The notes beneath the pieces are model-generated. The model was not told where the DNA came from. It did no database searches and saw only the letters and a program-made list of their open reading frames with translations. The position numbers and the translations under genes are program-made. From Pandoraea pnomenusa (GTDB lineage Bacteria; Pseudomonadota; Gammaproteobacteria; Burkholderiales; Burkholderiaceae), in contig NZ_CP009553.3 in the NCBI RefSeq assembly GCF_000767615.3, positions 4,898,001 through 4,962,000 on the forward strand: DNA of 64,000 nt, written 5' to 3'. This document shows, piece by piece, positions 47,961-56,876 of the stretch (position 1 is its first letter; every line of letters begins with the position of its first letter).

Positions 47961-48081
47961 ACCACCGGCACGAAATTGCACGGGGCCTGTTGAAGGGCAG
48001 TTTTGTTCAATACGCCGCCAGCCCGTGCGGCTACGCTCGGAACCTCGTTTCATTCGCATCGTTTTGGCACTGAGGGCTCCG

Positions 48082-48669
48082 ATGACACTCTTTTATTCGA
48101 TGGCGGCTTTTGCGCTGGCCGCGTCCATTACCCCCGGGCCGGTCAATGTCGTGGCGCTGGGCTCGGGCGCCCGTTATGGGTTCGTCGCCAGCCTGCGTCA
48201 CGTGACCGGTGCGACGGTCGGCTTCGTCGTGCTGCTCGTTGCGGTTGGCTTCGGGGTGTACGAACTGCTTCAGCGCGTGCCGGGGCTCCTGCACGCAATC
48301 CAGTGGTTCGGCGTGGCGTTTCTGCTGTATATGGCGTACAAGCTGGCCGTGGACAATGGCGAGCTCGGCGACTCCGACACGGCGCGTGGCCCGACGCTAT
48401 CGAATGGCGCCGTCATGCAATGGCTCAATCCGAAGGCGTGGCTTGCCGCGCTCGCCGGGATGGGTGCGTACACGGCCGGAGACCCGCTGCGCATCTGGCA
48501 GTTCGCGGCGATCTACTTCGTGGTGTGCTGGCTCTCGGTCGGGTGCTGGGCAGTGGCAGGCGCGATGCTCCGCCACCATATGCGCGACGCGGTACGTGTG
48601 CGACGCCTGAACCGTGTGATGGCCGCATTGTTGGCAGGAAGCGCGGTGTATCTCGTGGCGGCCGGGTAG
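48082..48669 (+). CDS. LysE/RhtB-family amino acid exporter
   Basis: 195 residues with six predicted membrane segments and the family start FALAASITPGPVNVVALGSGARYGF, plus MQWLNPKAWLAAL in the second half. Members export lysine, arginine, threonine or homoserine lactones; substrate not determined. It converges with an AraC-type gene, and a 15-base hairpin lies between them. Confidence 0.9.
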   Translation: MTLFYSMAAFALAASITPGPVNVVALGSGARYGFVASLRHVTGATVGFVVLLVAVGFGVYELLQRVPGLLHAIQWFGVAFLLYMAYKLAVDNGELGDSDTARGPTLSNGAVMQWLNPKAWLAALAGMGAYTAGDPLRIWQFAAIYFVVCWLSVGCWAVAGAMLRHHMRDAVRVRRLNRVMAALLAGSAVYLVAAG

Positions 48670-48702
48670 CGGCACGGGCACGACGGCCATTCATCTTCAG
48701 CG

Positions 48703-48743
48703 CCGCAGTCCCGGGCGACTTGTCACGCCGCCCGGGACTGCGG
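48703..48743. repeat. 15-bp perfect inverted repeat overlapping the araC-type stop codon
   Basis: CCGCAGTCCCGGGCG (48703-48717) pairs with CGCCCGGGACTGCGG (48729-48743) across an 11-base loop between the converging lysE- and araC-type genes. It has no U-tract, but its stability suggests a two-way transcription barrier. Confidence 0.6.
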
Positions 48744-49655
48744 GACATCGCACGCCGCGCGCAACGCCGCCGCGTCGCCAGCATCGGGCGACTGCCCCGA
48801 ATCGCCGGCACCACGCGCGTCGAGCGCGCCTCGATAGTGCCCGGGCGTCGCAGCGAGCAGTTGTTTGAACGTTCGCTGGAAGTGGGCCTGATCGGCGAAT
48901 CCCGCATCGAGCGCGACTTCGGCAATGGCGTGGCCGCGGCGCAACCGCGCACGGGCGTACTGGATCCGCTGGTTCATCAGGAATGCGTGGGGCGTAAGGC
49001 CATACTGCGCCCGGAATGCCCGCGTAAGGTACGACGCCGACAATCCTGCCGCCGCGCAAATCTGCGCGAGCGTCAGGGCCTCGCGACAATGCGCGCGGAT
49101 GAAGTCCGCGGCGTCGCGCAGTTTCCGTGCGTCTTCGCGCATCGGTCGCGGGGCCGGGTTGAGACGCTCGTGCGCATCGATGAAGCACTGCTGCACCGCG
49201 GTCTCCCGTTCAAGCCGGTCGCGCGACGCGTCGGTACAAACGTCGTAGAGCCGGTTCAGTCCGTCGTACAGCACCGGATCGGTCGACGACATCGGATCGA
49301 ACAGATGCAGATCCTGACCCTGACCAAAACCCAGTTCGCGCTGAAGATCGCGCAGCCAGGCCGTATCCACGAACCACATGCGATATGCCCACGCTTCGTC
49401 GCCGATGGGGTTGCAGGCATGCACGGCGTCGGGGTTCATCACGACGACGCTGCCTTGCCCCACGGTTTCTCTCGCGCGCCCGTTCAGATACGTGCTGCGG
49501 CCGCCCGTCACCACCCCGATCGAGAACGTCTCGTGGCTATGCAGCGCGTAGCACACACGACGGCCGTCGAGCACTTCGCGCGCTTCGATGAACGGCAATG
49601 CCGGGTCGCGCCAGAACGTCGACGGGTACGGACAGGGAACAGTGGCTTTGGACAT
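48723..49655 (-). CDS. AraC-family transcriptional regulator
   Basis: 310 residues. An N-terminal cupin-like sensor domain (about 30-170, HSHETFSIGVVTGGRSTYLNGR; VVMNPDAVHACNP) is followed by a double HTH AraC domain (about 185-285, LTLAQICAAAGLSASYLTRAFRAQYGLTPHAFL). A 25-residue low-complexity tail ends it. This layout is common for regulators paired with LysE exporters, and the lysE-type gene is its neighbour. Confidence 0.92.
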   Translation of the reverse strand: MSKATVPCPYPSTFWRDPALPFIEAREVLDGRRVCYALHSHETFSIGVVTGGRSTYLNGRARETVGQGSVVVMNPDAVHACNPIGDEAWAYRMWFVDTAWLRDLQRELGFGQGQDLHLFDPMSSTDPVLYDGLNRLYDVCTDASRDRLERETAVQQCFIDAHERLNPAPRPMREDARKLRDAADFIRAHCREALTLAQICAAAGLSASYLTRAFRAQYGLTPHAFLMNQRIQYARARLRRGHAIAEVALDAGFADQAHFQRTFKQLLAATPGHYRGALDARGAGDSGQSPDAGDAAALRAACDVPQSRAA

Positions 49656-49814
49656 GCGCGTGCGAACTTGTCTGCGAACTCAGAGGGCTGGTGTTACCGC
49701 AGTGCTGCGGTGCCGAGGCTTGCGGGTGATCGAATCGTCGGTCATGAAGTCTACCAACTTCCGGGGCGCCGGGCCGGCCGGCACGTCGCACATTGAAGCC
49801 GCGAGGACACCGAA

Positions 49815-51104
49815 TCATGCCGCCGGTTTGCCGCTGTCGGCAACCGTTGCGGGCTCGTCGACGGACAACGGCGAATTCGCGGACATGCCCGCTCCGCCCA
49901 CCGCCCCCGCTTCCACGTGGTCGAGCGGGCTCGTGCCGTCGGCTTCGGCCACCAGCCATGCGGCGATGGCGTCACGTTGCGCGTAGGCATCGGCCTCGCC
50001 CAGCGCGATGAGTTCCTGGGTGTATGCGGACTCGAACAACAGGTAGCTTGCGAACGCGGCGCCGCGGGCTTCGTCGGCGCCGATCGCGCCGAGCATCGTG
50101 CGCACCGCGCGCGGCAATTGTTGCAGATGCCGCGACGCAATCGGTTCGATGCGCTGGCTGGGCGAGATCAGCAGCGTTTCGACCGGCCGCCAGCCGCTCG
50201 ATTCGCGATGCGCCTCGGGCACGTGCCGCAGCACGTTGTTGATGTGCTGGACCCGCTCCAGATCGGCCGACAGACCGTCGATGAACACGCTCGCCAGCGC
50301 CTGCCCCCCGATCTGCGCGAGGCTGGGATAGCCGCCGATGCGCTCGCCGCTGCTGTCGAGCCCGTACTGACCGTGCGACGCCCCAATGATGAGAATGCGC
50401 GTCGCACCGAGATGAATCGGCGGGCTGAGCGGCGCGATCTGACGCATCGACCCGTCGCCGAAGTATTCGGGCTGTCCGTCGAGATCGAGTTCGATGGCCG
50501 GAAACAGGAACGGGATCGCGCTCGAGGCAAGCAGATGATCGACCGTGAGCGGCACGGCGCGTGCGAGACGCAGCGAACGCTTCCAGGGCTGGATCGGCGA
50601 GGCGCTTTGATAGAACGTGACGTGTTTGCCGGAGGAGTACGACAGCGCCGTGACCGAAAGCGCTTCGAGCGCGCCGGACGCGAACACGTCTGGCAATCGG
50701 TCGAGACGGATCGCATTGCGCAGCATTTCGTTGAGCGGCGACCAGTCGAACAGCGAACGCGGCGATCGGCGCAACGCCCATCCGAGCGAGAGTGCGGCGA
50801 GCCAGCGCGCCCCGGTGCCCGCCATGCCCAGCGAGTCGGCGCGAAAGACCTGCCCGGCGTGAAACTGCCGCCACACCGCATCGAGCTTCATGACGCCGTG
50901 CTGGAAATCATCGGCATGCGAGGCGAGCGCCGCCGCATTGATCGCCCCGGCGGACGTGCCGCAGACAATCGGAAACGGTATCGCGCGCCGCGACGGCAGC
51001 ACCTCACGCTGGATTGCCGCGATCGCCGCGAGCACGCCCACCTGATACGCGGCGCGTGCTCCCCCGCCCATCAGGACGAGACCGGTGCGTTCGCCAGAGA
51101 TCAT
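49815..51104 (-). CDS. Patatin-like phospholipase
   Basis: 429 residues. Patatin domain with the oxyanion hole GGGARA (13-18), the nucleophile serine 51 in GTSAG and a catalytic aspartate in YFGDGSMRQ. It hydrolyses lipid ester bonds through a Ser-Asp dyad; no signal peptide, so cytoplasmic or membrane associated. A C-terminal region of about 150 residues (DUF3336-like position) is of unknown role. The ATG at 51102-51104 follows AGGAGGAC. It lies upstream of nothing related, but PhaM on the same strand suggests lipid/PHB metabolism nearby. Confidence 0.9.
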   Translation of the reverse strand: MISGERTGLVLMGGGARAAYQVGVLAAIAAIQREVLPSRRAIPFPIVCGTSAGAINAAALASHADDFQHGVMKLDAVWRQFHAGQVFRADSLGMAGTGARWLAALSLGWALRRSPRSLFDWSPLNEMLRNAIRLDRLPDVFASGALEALSVTALSYSSGKHVTFYQSASPIQPWKRSLRLARAVPLTVDHLLASSAIPFLFPAIELDLDGQPEYFGDGSMRQIAPLSPPIHLGATRILIIGASHGQYGLDSSGERIGGYPSLAQIGGQALASVFIDGLSADLERVQHINNVLRHVPEAHRESSGWRPVETLLISPSQRIEPIASRHLQQLPRAVRTMLGAIGADEARGAAFASYLLFESAYTQELIALGEADAYAQRDAIAAWLVAEADGTSPLDHVEAGAVGGAGMSANSPLSVDEPATVADSGKPAA

Positions 51105-51222
51105 GGGGCGTCCTCCTGCCTTCGTTATTGCCCGCGGCGCCACGTGGGCGGTGGCCGAGCGTGGATGGACGGCGGCGACACGCGGTTGCGCGCGTCATGG
51201 CGTCCGATGGCGCCCTTCGGCG

Positions 51223-52236
51223 TCACCACTTCCACGCCGCCTGCTTGCCCGGCGCCTTGACCGGCGCCCCCTCCGACACCGTCGAGGCGCGGGTGGCTTT
51301 CACGGTCTTGGTCGACGCGCGGGTCGATGTCTTCGCGGCAGTCCTGGCCGTGGCCGACTTCGCGGGCGTCTTCTTGTCGGCGGGCGCGCGCTTGGCGGCC
51401 GTTTTCGCAGCGGCCTTCCCGGCAGCGTTCCCCGCCGCCTTGCCTGCCGCGCCACCCTTTGCGGCCGCGCCCGTCTTGCCTGCGGTCTTGCCAGTGGTCT
51501 TCGACGCCTTGGCCGCACCGGCGCTCGACGGCGTCGCCCGAGTCGCCTGAGTCGCCTTGGCAGCCGCGTCGGACATTTGCGCAGCGGCCGCCTCCGTCAT
51601 TTGCGCGGCCGACATGCCGGCGGCCTGCGCCGCGGCGGCGATCTGATCGAACTGCGCCCGCATGGCGTTAAACCAGAGCGACGGGTCGAGCGCGCCATAG
51701 GCATTGCCCGCCTGGGCAAACGGCGGCACCGTGCCGTCGCCCTCGGGTGGCGCCTCCTGCGAATCGGCCGGGGGCTCGGGCGCCGACTCCGGCTCTGCCG
51801 CGGCCGGTGACGACGCCTCCACGTCCTGCGCGGCGCCCGCCGCCCCGAACGGGGAGCGCCAGAAGTCCCCCACGCCTGTTTGCCCAAAGGGGGGCGTAGG
51901 CGCGTCGCCGCCTTGTGCCGGATGCGCGGCGTCGCCTGCGTCGCTCGCCGCGCCGAAGCCTCCCGTGCCGAACGCGCGCAGCGTGGCGTAGGTCGCGCGC
52001 TGCACCTCGAACGCCTGGATCGTCGAGCGCAGCACGTTCAGATTCAGCGTGAGCCACTGCTCGACGGCGCGCATCTCGGCAATGCGATTCTCGATCTCGT
52101 TCGGATCGAGCAAAGGTGCGGCGCTCTGCATCAACTGCGTGAGCGGTGAAGTGAAGGTCGCGGGCGGGCTGAACGCCTCCCACATCTTCTTGAGAATGTC
52201 GAAGCCATTGGGCATGGCACTCGTCGAATCGCTCAT
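51223..52236 (-). CDS. phaM: PHB granule-associated regulatory protein (PhaM-like)
   Basis: 337 residues. The N-terminus (FDILKKMWEAFSPPATFTSPLTQLMQSA; NRIAEMRAVEQWLTLNLNVLRSTIQAFE) matches the PhaM family. The C-terminal third is a lysine/alanine-rich histone H1-like tail with many AAK, AGK and KT units. In Cupriavidus, PhaM binds PHB granules, PHB synthase and DNA, tying granules to the nucleoid (family knowledge). The ATG at 52234-52236 follows GGAGACTGTA. Gene-fusion or repeat expansion may explain the long tail. Confidence 0.88.
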   Translation of the reverse strand: MSDSTSAMPNGFDILKKMWEAFSPPATFTSPLTQLMQSAAPLLDPNEIENRIAEMRAVEQWLTLNLNVLRSTIQAFEVQRATYATLRAFGTGGFGAASDAGDAAHPAQGGDAPTPPFGQTGVGDFWRSPFGAAGAAQDVEASSPAAAEPESAPEPPADSQEAPPEGDGTVPPFAQAGNAYGALDPSLWFNAMRAQFDQIAAAAQAAGMSAAQMTEAAAAQMSDAAAKATQATRATPSSAGAAKASKTTGKTAGKTGAAAKGGAAGKAAGNAAGKAAAKTAAKRAPADKKTPAKSATARTAAKTSTRASTKTVKATRASTVSEGAPVKAPGKQAAWKW

Positions 52237-52353
52237 TACAGTCTCCAGTCGTGGTCCGGGACGGACGGCATGCCCGCTCACCGGCAGGCCATGCGCTGCG
52301 GGGCCCGGGGGGCGCTTGTACCGATCATACGCCCAGCCCGTGCCCTTGGTGTG

Positions 52354-53175
52354 TCAGAACGGCGCGTCACCCTTGTAGTCCGGCGCGCGGCGCTCGCGCA
52401 GCGACGCGATGCCCTCGCGAACGTCCGGCCCGGAGAAGCCCATGAATTCCAGCGCGAGCGACGCATCGAACGACGGCCCCGCACTGCGCAGCCAGTTGTT
52501 CAGCGCGTACTTGGTCCACCGGATGGCCGTCGTCGAACCGCTCGCGAGCTTGTCCGCCACCTCGAATGCCTTGGGCAGCAGGTCGGCCTCGTCGACCGCG
52601 AGCGAAACGAGGCCGATGCGCTCGGCCTCCTCGCCGGACACCGGCTCACACAGCAAGAGGTAGTACTTCGCCTTCGCCATGCCGCACAACAGCGGCCAGA
52701 CGATGGCCGCATGATCGCCGGCGGCCACCCCCAGGCGCGTGTGGCCGTCGATGATGCGCGCAGTCTTCGCCGCGATCGAAATGTCCGCCAGCAGCCCGGC
52801 AACCAGGCCCGCGCCCACGGCCGGGCCGTGCATGGCCGAGACGATCGGCTTGCTGCAATTGATCACGTTGTAGACGAGATCGCGCGCCTCGCGCCACACG
52901 CGCGCGCGTACGGCGAAGTCGTCCGCCATGTCCTCGACAAGCGAGAGGTCGCCACCGCCGGAGAATCCCTTGCCCTCGCCGCGAATCACGACGGCGCGCG
53001 TTTGCGCGTCGCGATCGATGTCGCGCCACACGTCGGCCAGCTCCTGATGCATGCGATGGTCCGCCGTCGACAGGCCGCTCTTGTTCGCACCGGCGCCCAT
53101 GATCAGCTCGAGCACGCCGTTCGGATGCCGCTTGAATTGCAGCGACTGATAGTGTTGATAGGGGTCTTGCGACAT
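52354..53175 (-). CDS. Enoyl-CoA hydratase/isomerase family protein
   Basis: 273 residues of the crotonase fold. Oxyanion-hole segments [14 protein letters not shown] and [21 protein letters not shown] are clear. The usual second catalytic glutamate position is replaced by [13 protein letters not shown], so the exact reaction (hydratase, isomerase or other) is uncertain. The ribosome site GGAG directly abuts a strong terminator (53189-53216), so expression may be controlled by attenuation. Confidence 0.88.
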   Translation of the reverse strand: MSQDPYQHYQSLQFKRHPNGVLELIMGAGANKSGLSTADHRMHQELADVWRDIDRDAQTRAVVIRGEGKGFSGGGDLSLVEDMADDFAVRARVWREARDLVYNVINCSKPIVSAMHGPAVGAGLVAGLLADISIAAKTARIIDGHTRLGVAAGDHAAIVWPLLCGMAKAKYYLLLCEPVSGEEAERIGLVSLAVDEADLLPKAFEVADKLASGSTTAIRWTKYALNNWLRSAGPSFDASLALEFMGFSGPDVREGIASLRERRAPDYKGDAPF

Positions 53176-53188
53176 GGCTTACCGCTCC

Positions 53189-53216
53189 AAAAAAATATCC
53201 CCGCACAGGCGGGGAT
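53189..53216 (-). terminator. Strong intrinsic terminator abutting the enoyl-CoA hydratase ribosome site
   Basis: On the minus strand ATCCCCGC/GCGGGGAT (8 bp, 4-base loop) is followed by A and seven U (53195-53189), then immediately GGAG and the ATG at 53175. It most simply ends the LivJ-type transcript. Confidence 0.88.
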
Positions 53217-53323
53217 GGGAAACGGCGGCGCCGGACAATGCCGACACCGCCGACGGTCAACAGGTCGATGCGAGCGCCGTCGGGTCGCTCACATCCATGA
53301 AGGATCCGGGGGCGTCGGGCCGC

Positions 53324-54475
53324 TTACGGCGCGATCACCCATTTGCCGTTTTCGATCTTCACCATCACGCGGGCGCGCTGGTCGAGGCCGAGGTGATCCG
53401 TCGGACTCATGTTGATCACGCCGTTCGACACGTGCACGTTCTTGCTGCTCTCGATCGCGTCGCGCAGCGCCTTGCGGAATTCCGGCGTGCCCGGCTTGGC
53501 CGTCTTGAGCGCGATCGGAATCGCGCGCTGGAGCAGAATGCCGGCATCCCAGGCATACGAGCCGAAGGCCGCCACCTTGCCCGGGCCATACTTGGCGTCG
53601 AACTTCTTGATGTAGTCGAGTGCCACGGCCTTGGCCGGATGGTCGTTGGGCAACTGCGACGCCACGAGCACCGGGCTGGCCGGCAGGTACGTATTGTTGC
53701 AGTCCTTGCCGCACACGCGCAGGAAGTCGTTATTGCCCACGCCGTGGTTGTGATACACGATGCCCTTGTAACCGCGCTCGGCGAGCGCCTTCGGCGGCAG
53801 TGCGGCCGGAGTGCCGGCGGCGCCCACCACCACGGCGTCGGGGTTCGTCGCCATGATCTTCAGGATCTGCCCCGTCACACTCGGATCGGTGCGCGCGAAG
53901 CGCTCACTCGCCACCATCTTGATCTTGTGCAGCCCGGCAAACTTCGCCACTTCCTCGTAGAACGCCTCGCCCAGCGCGTCGCCCTGGCCGATGAACGCCA
54001 TCGTCTTCACGCCATGACGGCTTGCATGCTCGGCGATCGCCGATGCCATCTGCGCGTCGGTCTGCGGGGTCTTGAACATCCAGTAGCGCTTGGCGTCCAC
54101 CGGCTCGATGATGCGCGCGGACGACGCCAGCGAGATCGTCGGCGTGGTGCCTGCGGCGATCACGTCGAGCATGGCCAGCGTGTTCGGCGTGATCGACGAG
54201 CCGATGATGGCGTCGACGTGGTTCTCGGAGATGAGCTTCTTGGTGTTTTGGACGGCCGTCGTGGTATCCGACGCGTCGTCAAGCACGATGTAATCGACCT
54301 TCTGCCCGCCGATTTCGGTCGGCAGCATGGCAATGGTGTCGCGCGCGGGAAGGCCGAGCGAGGCGGCGGGGCCGGTAAGCGAGATGCTCACGCCGATCTT
54401 GACCTGAGCAGCGGCGCCGCCGGCCAGCGCCAGCAACATCGCACCCAACAAGACAGTGCGCACGGGGTTTCGCAT
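53324..54475 (-). CDS. Branched-chain amino acid/aromatic-type ABC binding protein (LivJ family)
   Basis: 383 residues with a signal peptide (about 1-23, ending AAA) and the periplasmic binding type-6 fold: VKIGVSISLTGPAASLGLPARDTIAML, VDAIIGSSITPNTLAMLDV, FIGQGDALGEAFYEEVAKF. No permease or ATPase gene is adjacent, so it must work with a distant ABC partner or as a sensor. Many relatives bind aromatic acids rather than amino acids, which fits the neighbouring fumarylacetoacetate-hydrolase-family gene (inference). Confidence 0.92.
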   Translation of the reverse strand: MRNPVRTVLLGAMLLALAGGAAAQVKIGVSISLTGPAASLGLPARDTIAMLPTEIGGQKVDYIVLDDASDTTTAVQNTKKLISENHVDAIIGSSITPNTLAMLDVIAAGTTPTISLASSARIIEPVDAKRYWMFKTPQTDAQMASAIAEHASRHGVKTMAFIGQGDALGEAFYEEVAKFAGLHKIKMVASERFARTDPSVTGQILKIMATNPDAVVVGAAGTPAALPPKALAERGYKGIVYHNHGVGNNDFLRVCGKDCNNTYLPASPVLVASQLPNDHPAKAVALDYIKKFDAKYGPGKVAAFGSYAWDAGILLQRAIPIALKTAKPGTPEFRKALRDAIESSKNVHVSNGVINMSPTDHLGLDQRARVMVKIENGKWVIAP

Positions 54476-54747
54476 GGAAAATCTCCTGGTCTGGCCTGCG
54501 CTGTTTTTTTCTATCCGCAGGACTCCCGGAATGGGTGCCCCACGTCGCGCCGGCGAAAATTAGGGCCGGCTCGCCCGCTAGGGGTGCGAACCGACTCAAG
54601 GAGACAAAGAATAGCGGAGCCGGAATTGCCCGCCATATCCGGGTTCACCCTATGGATACCACGCCCCGCGCCGCGCAAACACCCGCCGTGCCCGATATTC
54701 CGGGCATCGCACGGCGCGAACGCGCGACGTTGCGCGCGCGCTATTTG

Positions 54748-55734
54748 TTATTCGTCGAGCGGCGCGACCGCCTGGTCGATGGCCCCGAAGATCGATTTGC
54801 CCTGTGCGTCGAACATCTCGATGCGAACGCGATCGCCATAGCGCATGAATGCCGTCTCCGGGGCGCCCTTGTCGATCGTCTCCAGCATGCGCTTCTCGGC
54901 AATGCACGCGCTTCCGCGACTGCGATCCTTGTTCGAGATGGTGCCCGAGCCGACGATCGTGCCTGCGCGCACGTTGCGTGTCTTGCACACATGGGCCACG
55001 AGCTGACCGAAATCGAAGACCATGTCCTCGCCGCACTCCGGCGCACCAAACTTCCTGTCGTTCCACTTCACCGTGAGCGGACGATGCACGCGGCCGTCGC
55101 GCCAGGCGTCGCCGAGTTCGTCGGGCGTGATCGCCACCGGCGAGAAGCTGCTCGCCGGCTTGCTCTGGAAGAAGCCGAAGCCCTTGGCCAGTTCGGCCGG
55201 GATCAGGTTGCGCAGGCTCACGTCGTTGACCAGCATGAGCAGACGCACGCCCTCGAGGGCACGCGCCGGGCTCGCGCCCATGGGCACGTCCGAGGTCACC
55301 ACCGCGACCTCGGCCTCGAAGTCGATACCGAAGTCTTCCGACGCGCACACGATGTCGTCCGTCGGACCGATGAAGTCGTCGCTGCCGCCCTGATACATGA
55401 GCGGATCGGTCCAGAACTCGGGCGGCATTTCCGCACCGCGCGCCTTGCGCACCAGCTCGACATGATTCACGTAGGCCGAACCGTCGGCCCACTGATACGC
55501 CCGCGGCAACGGCGCCATGCACTCGGCTGGGTCGAACGCGAAGCTGTTGCGCGCACGATGATGATTGAGCTCGGTGTAAAGCGTTTGCAGTTGCGGCGCG
55601 TAAAAGGTCCAGTCGTCGAGCACGCGTTGCAGCGTGGGGGCGATGGCATCGGCAATGCAGGCGGTCGACAGGTCGCGCGAGACGACGATCAACTGGCCGT
55701 CACGGGTGCCGTCCTTACGAGTGGCAAGTTTCAT
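54748..55734 (-). CDS. Fumarylacetoacetate hydrolase family protein
   Basis: 328 residues. FAH C-terminal metal-binding fold: DFEAEVAVVTSDVPM, LLMLVNDVSLRNL, GFGFFQSKPASSFSPVAITPDEL, DMVFDFGQLVAHVC. It cleaves C-C bonds in fumarylacetoacetate or fumarylpyruvate-like intermediates of aromatic ring degradation. The short form (about 330) rather than the 430-residue type suggests a distinct pathway role. The start MKLATRKDGTRDGQ at 55732-55734 is divergent from an IclR regulator with a palindrome between them. Confidence 0.9.
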   Translation of the reverse strand: MKLATRKDGTRDGQLIVVSRDLSTACIADAIAPTLQRVLDDWTFYAPQLQTLYTELNHHRARNSFAFDPAECMAPLPRAYQWADGSAYVNHVELVRKARGAEMPPEFWTDPLMYQGGSDDFIGPTDDIVCASEDFGIDFEAEVAVVTSDVPMGASPARALEGVRLLMLVNDVSLRNLIPAELAKGFGFFQSKPASSFSPVAITPDELGDAWRDGRVHRPLTVKWNDRKFGAPECGEDMVFDFGQLVAHVCKTRNVRAGTIVGSGTISNKDRSRGSACIAEKRMLETIDKGAPETAFMRYGDRVRIEMFDAQGKSIFGAIDQAVAPLDE

Positions 55735-55766
55735 GTGTGGGAGTCTGCGGGCGGTCTCGGGCCCGA

Positions 55767-55795
55767 TAGAATGGCGCTTGAAGCGCACGATTCTA
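55767..55795. promoter_or_regulatory. Nested inverted repeats between divergent FAH and iclR genes
   Basis: TAGAAT (55767-55772) and ATTCTA (55790-55795) flank GCGCTT-G-AAGCGC (55774-55786). TAGAAT reads as a -10 box on both strands, so the inner palindrome sits between two divergent promoters, a layout expected for autoregulation. Confidence 0.5.
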
Positions 55796-55916
55796 CCTGA
55801 GCGCCCCGCGCCGCGACGGCGGCGGCAATCCGCGGCGAGCCGCGAACGCCGCTGAAGGAAAATGACGAAGCCGAAGACGCTTTCGCACACGACGTACACG
55901 AGAACAACGGAGACAC

Positions 55917-56768
55917 ATGACAGCGCCTGACCCAAACAACAAGATCGATCACGACGACACCGCGCCCGACGAGGAGAAGACCCGCTCGGGCATCCAGTCC
56001 ATCGAGGTCGGCTTCCGGCTCATCGAAGTTCTCACCGAGGCGTCGAACGCGATGATGCTGCGCGATCTCGCCCACGCCGCGGGCATGAATCCCGCCAAGG
56101 CGCACCGCTATCTCGTGAGTTTCCAGCGGCTGGGGCTCATCGTGCAGGACCCCGTGAGCGGCCGTTACGACCTCGGCCCCTTCACGCTGCGCATGGGCCT
56201 CGCCCATCTCGCGCGCATCGACGCCTTCAAGGCCGCCCGGTTTGCCCTGTCCGAACTGCGCGACGCCATCGATCAGACGGTCGGTCTCGCCGTCTGGGGA
56301 AACCAGGGACCGACCGTCGTGCACTGGCTCGAGTCAACGTTCCCGATGCGCGTGCCACTGCGTCTGGGCGACGTGATGCCGATGCTCGAATCGGCGGCCG
56401 GACGCCTTTTCGCCGCCTACCTGCCGGCCCGTCAGACGGCGCCGCTCATCGACGCGGCCCTCACCGCCCTGCAGCACGCCTCGCGCCACCACCTGCCGGC
56501 CACGCGAGCGCAGTACGATGCGGTGCTCGACGATGTGCGCGCACACCGTGCGGCACGCGTGGAAGGCACGGTGTTGCCGTCCGTCAATGCGTTCTGCATG
56601 CCGGTGTTCGACGCGACAGGGCAACTCGTCATGGGGCTCATGGCGCTCGGCCCCGAAAGCCGCTTCGACGCCAGTTGGGGCGGACCGATCGACACGGCCT
56701 TGCGCACCCTCGCGCAAAAGCTCTCCGCGGATCTGGGCCATGCGCAGGCGCCCGGCCACCGGCCCTGA
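55917..56768 (+). CDS. IclR-family transcriptional regulator
   Basis: 283 residues: an acidic 24-residue N-terminal extension, a winged HTH (about 26-90, LRDLAHAAGMNPAKAHRYLVSFQRLGLIV) and an effector domain to the end. Divergent from the FAH-family gene with 182 bases between, so it probably regulates that operon in response to an aromatic intermediate (inference). The ATG follows ACGGAGACAC. Confidence 0.92.
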   Translation: MTAPDPNNKIDHDDTAPDEEKTRSGIQSIEVGFRLIEVLTEASNAMMLRDLAHAAGMNPAKAHRYLVSFQRLGLIVQDPVSGRYDLGPFTLRMGLAHLARIDAFKAARFALSELRDAIDQTVGLAVWGNQGPTVVHWLESTFPMRVPLRLGDVMPMLESAAGRLFAAYLPARQTAPLIDAALTALQHASRHHLPATRAQYDAVLDDVRAHRAARVEGTVLPSVNAFCMPVFDATGQLVMGLMALGPESRFDASWGGPIDTALRTLAQKLSADLGHAQAPGHRP

Positions 56769-56876
56769 GCCACAAGGTGGCGGCGCGGTCTGAACGGCGG
56801 TGGGTGCGAACTGTCGAACCGACATTCATCGCAATGTGAGATGCTGACGCACTGACGTTCCGGCTCTTCGATTCCC

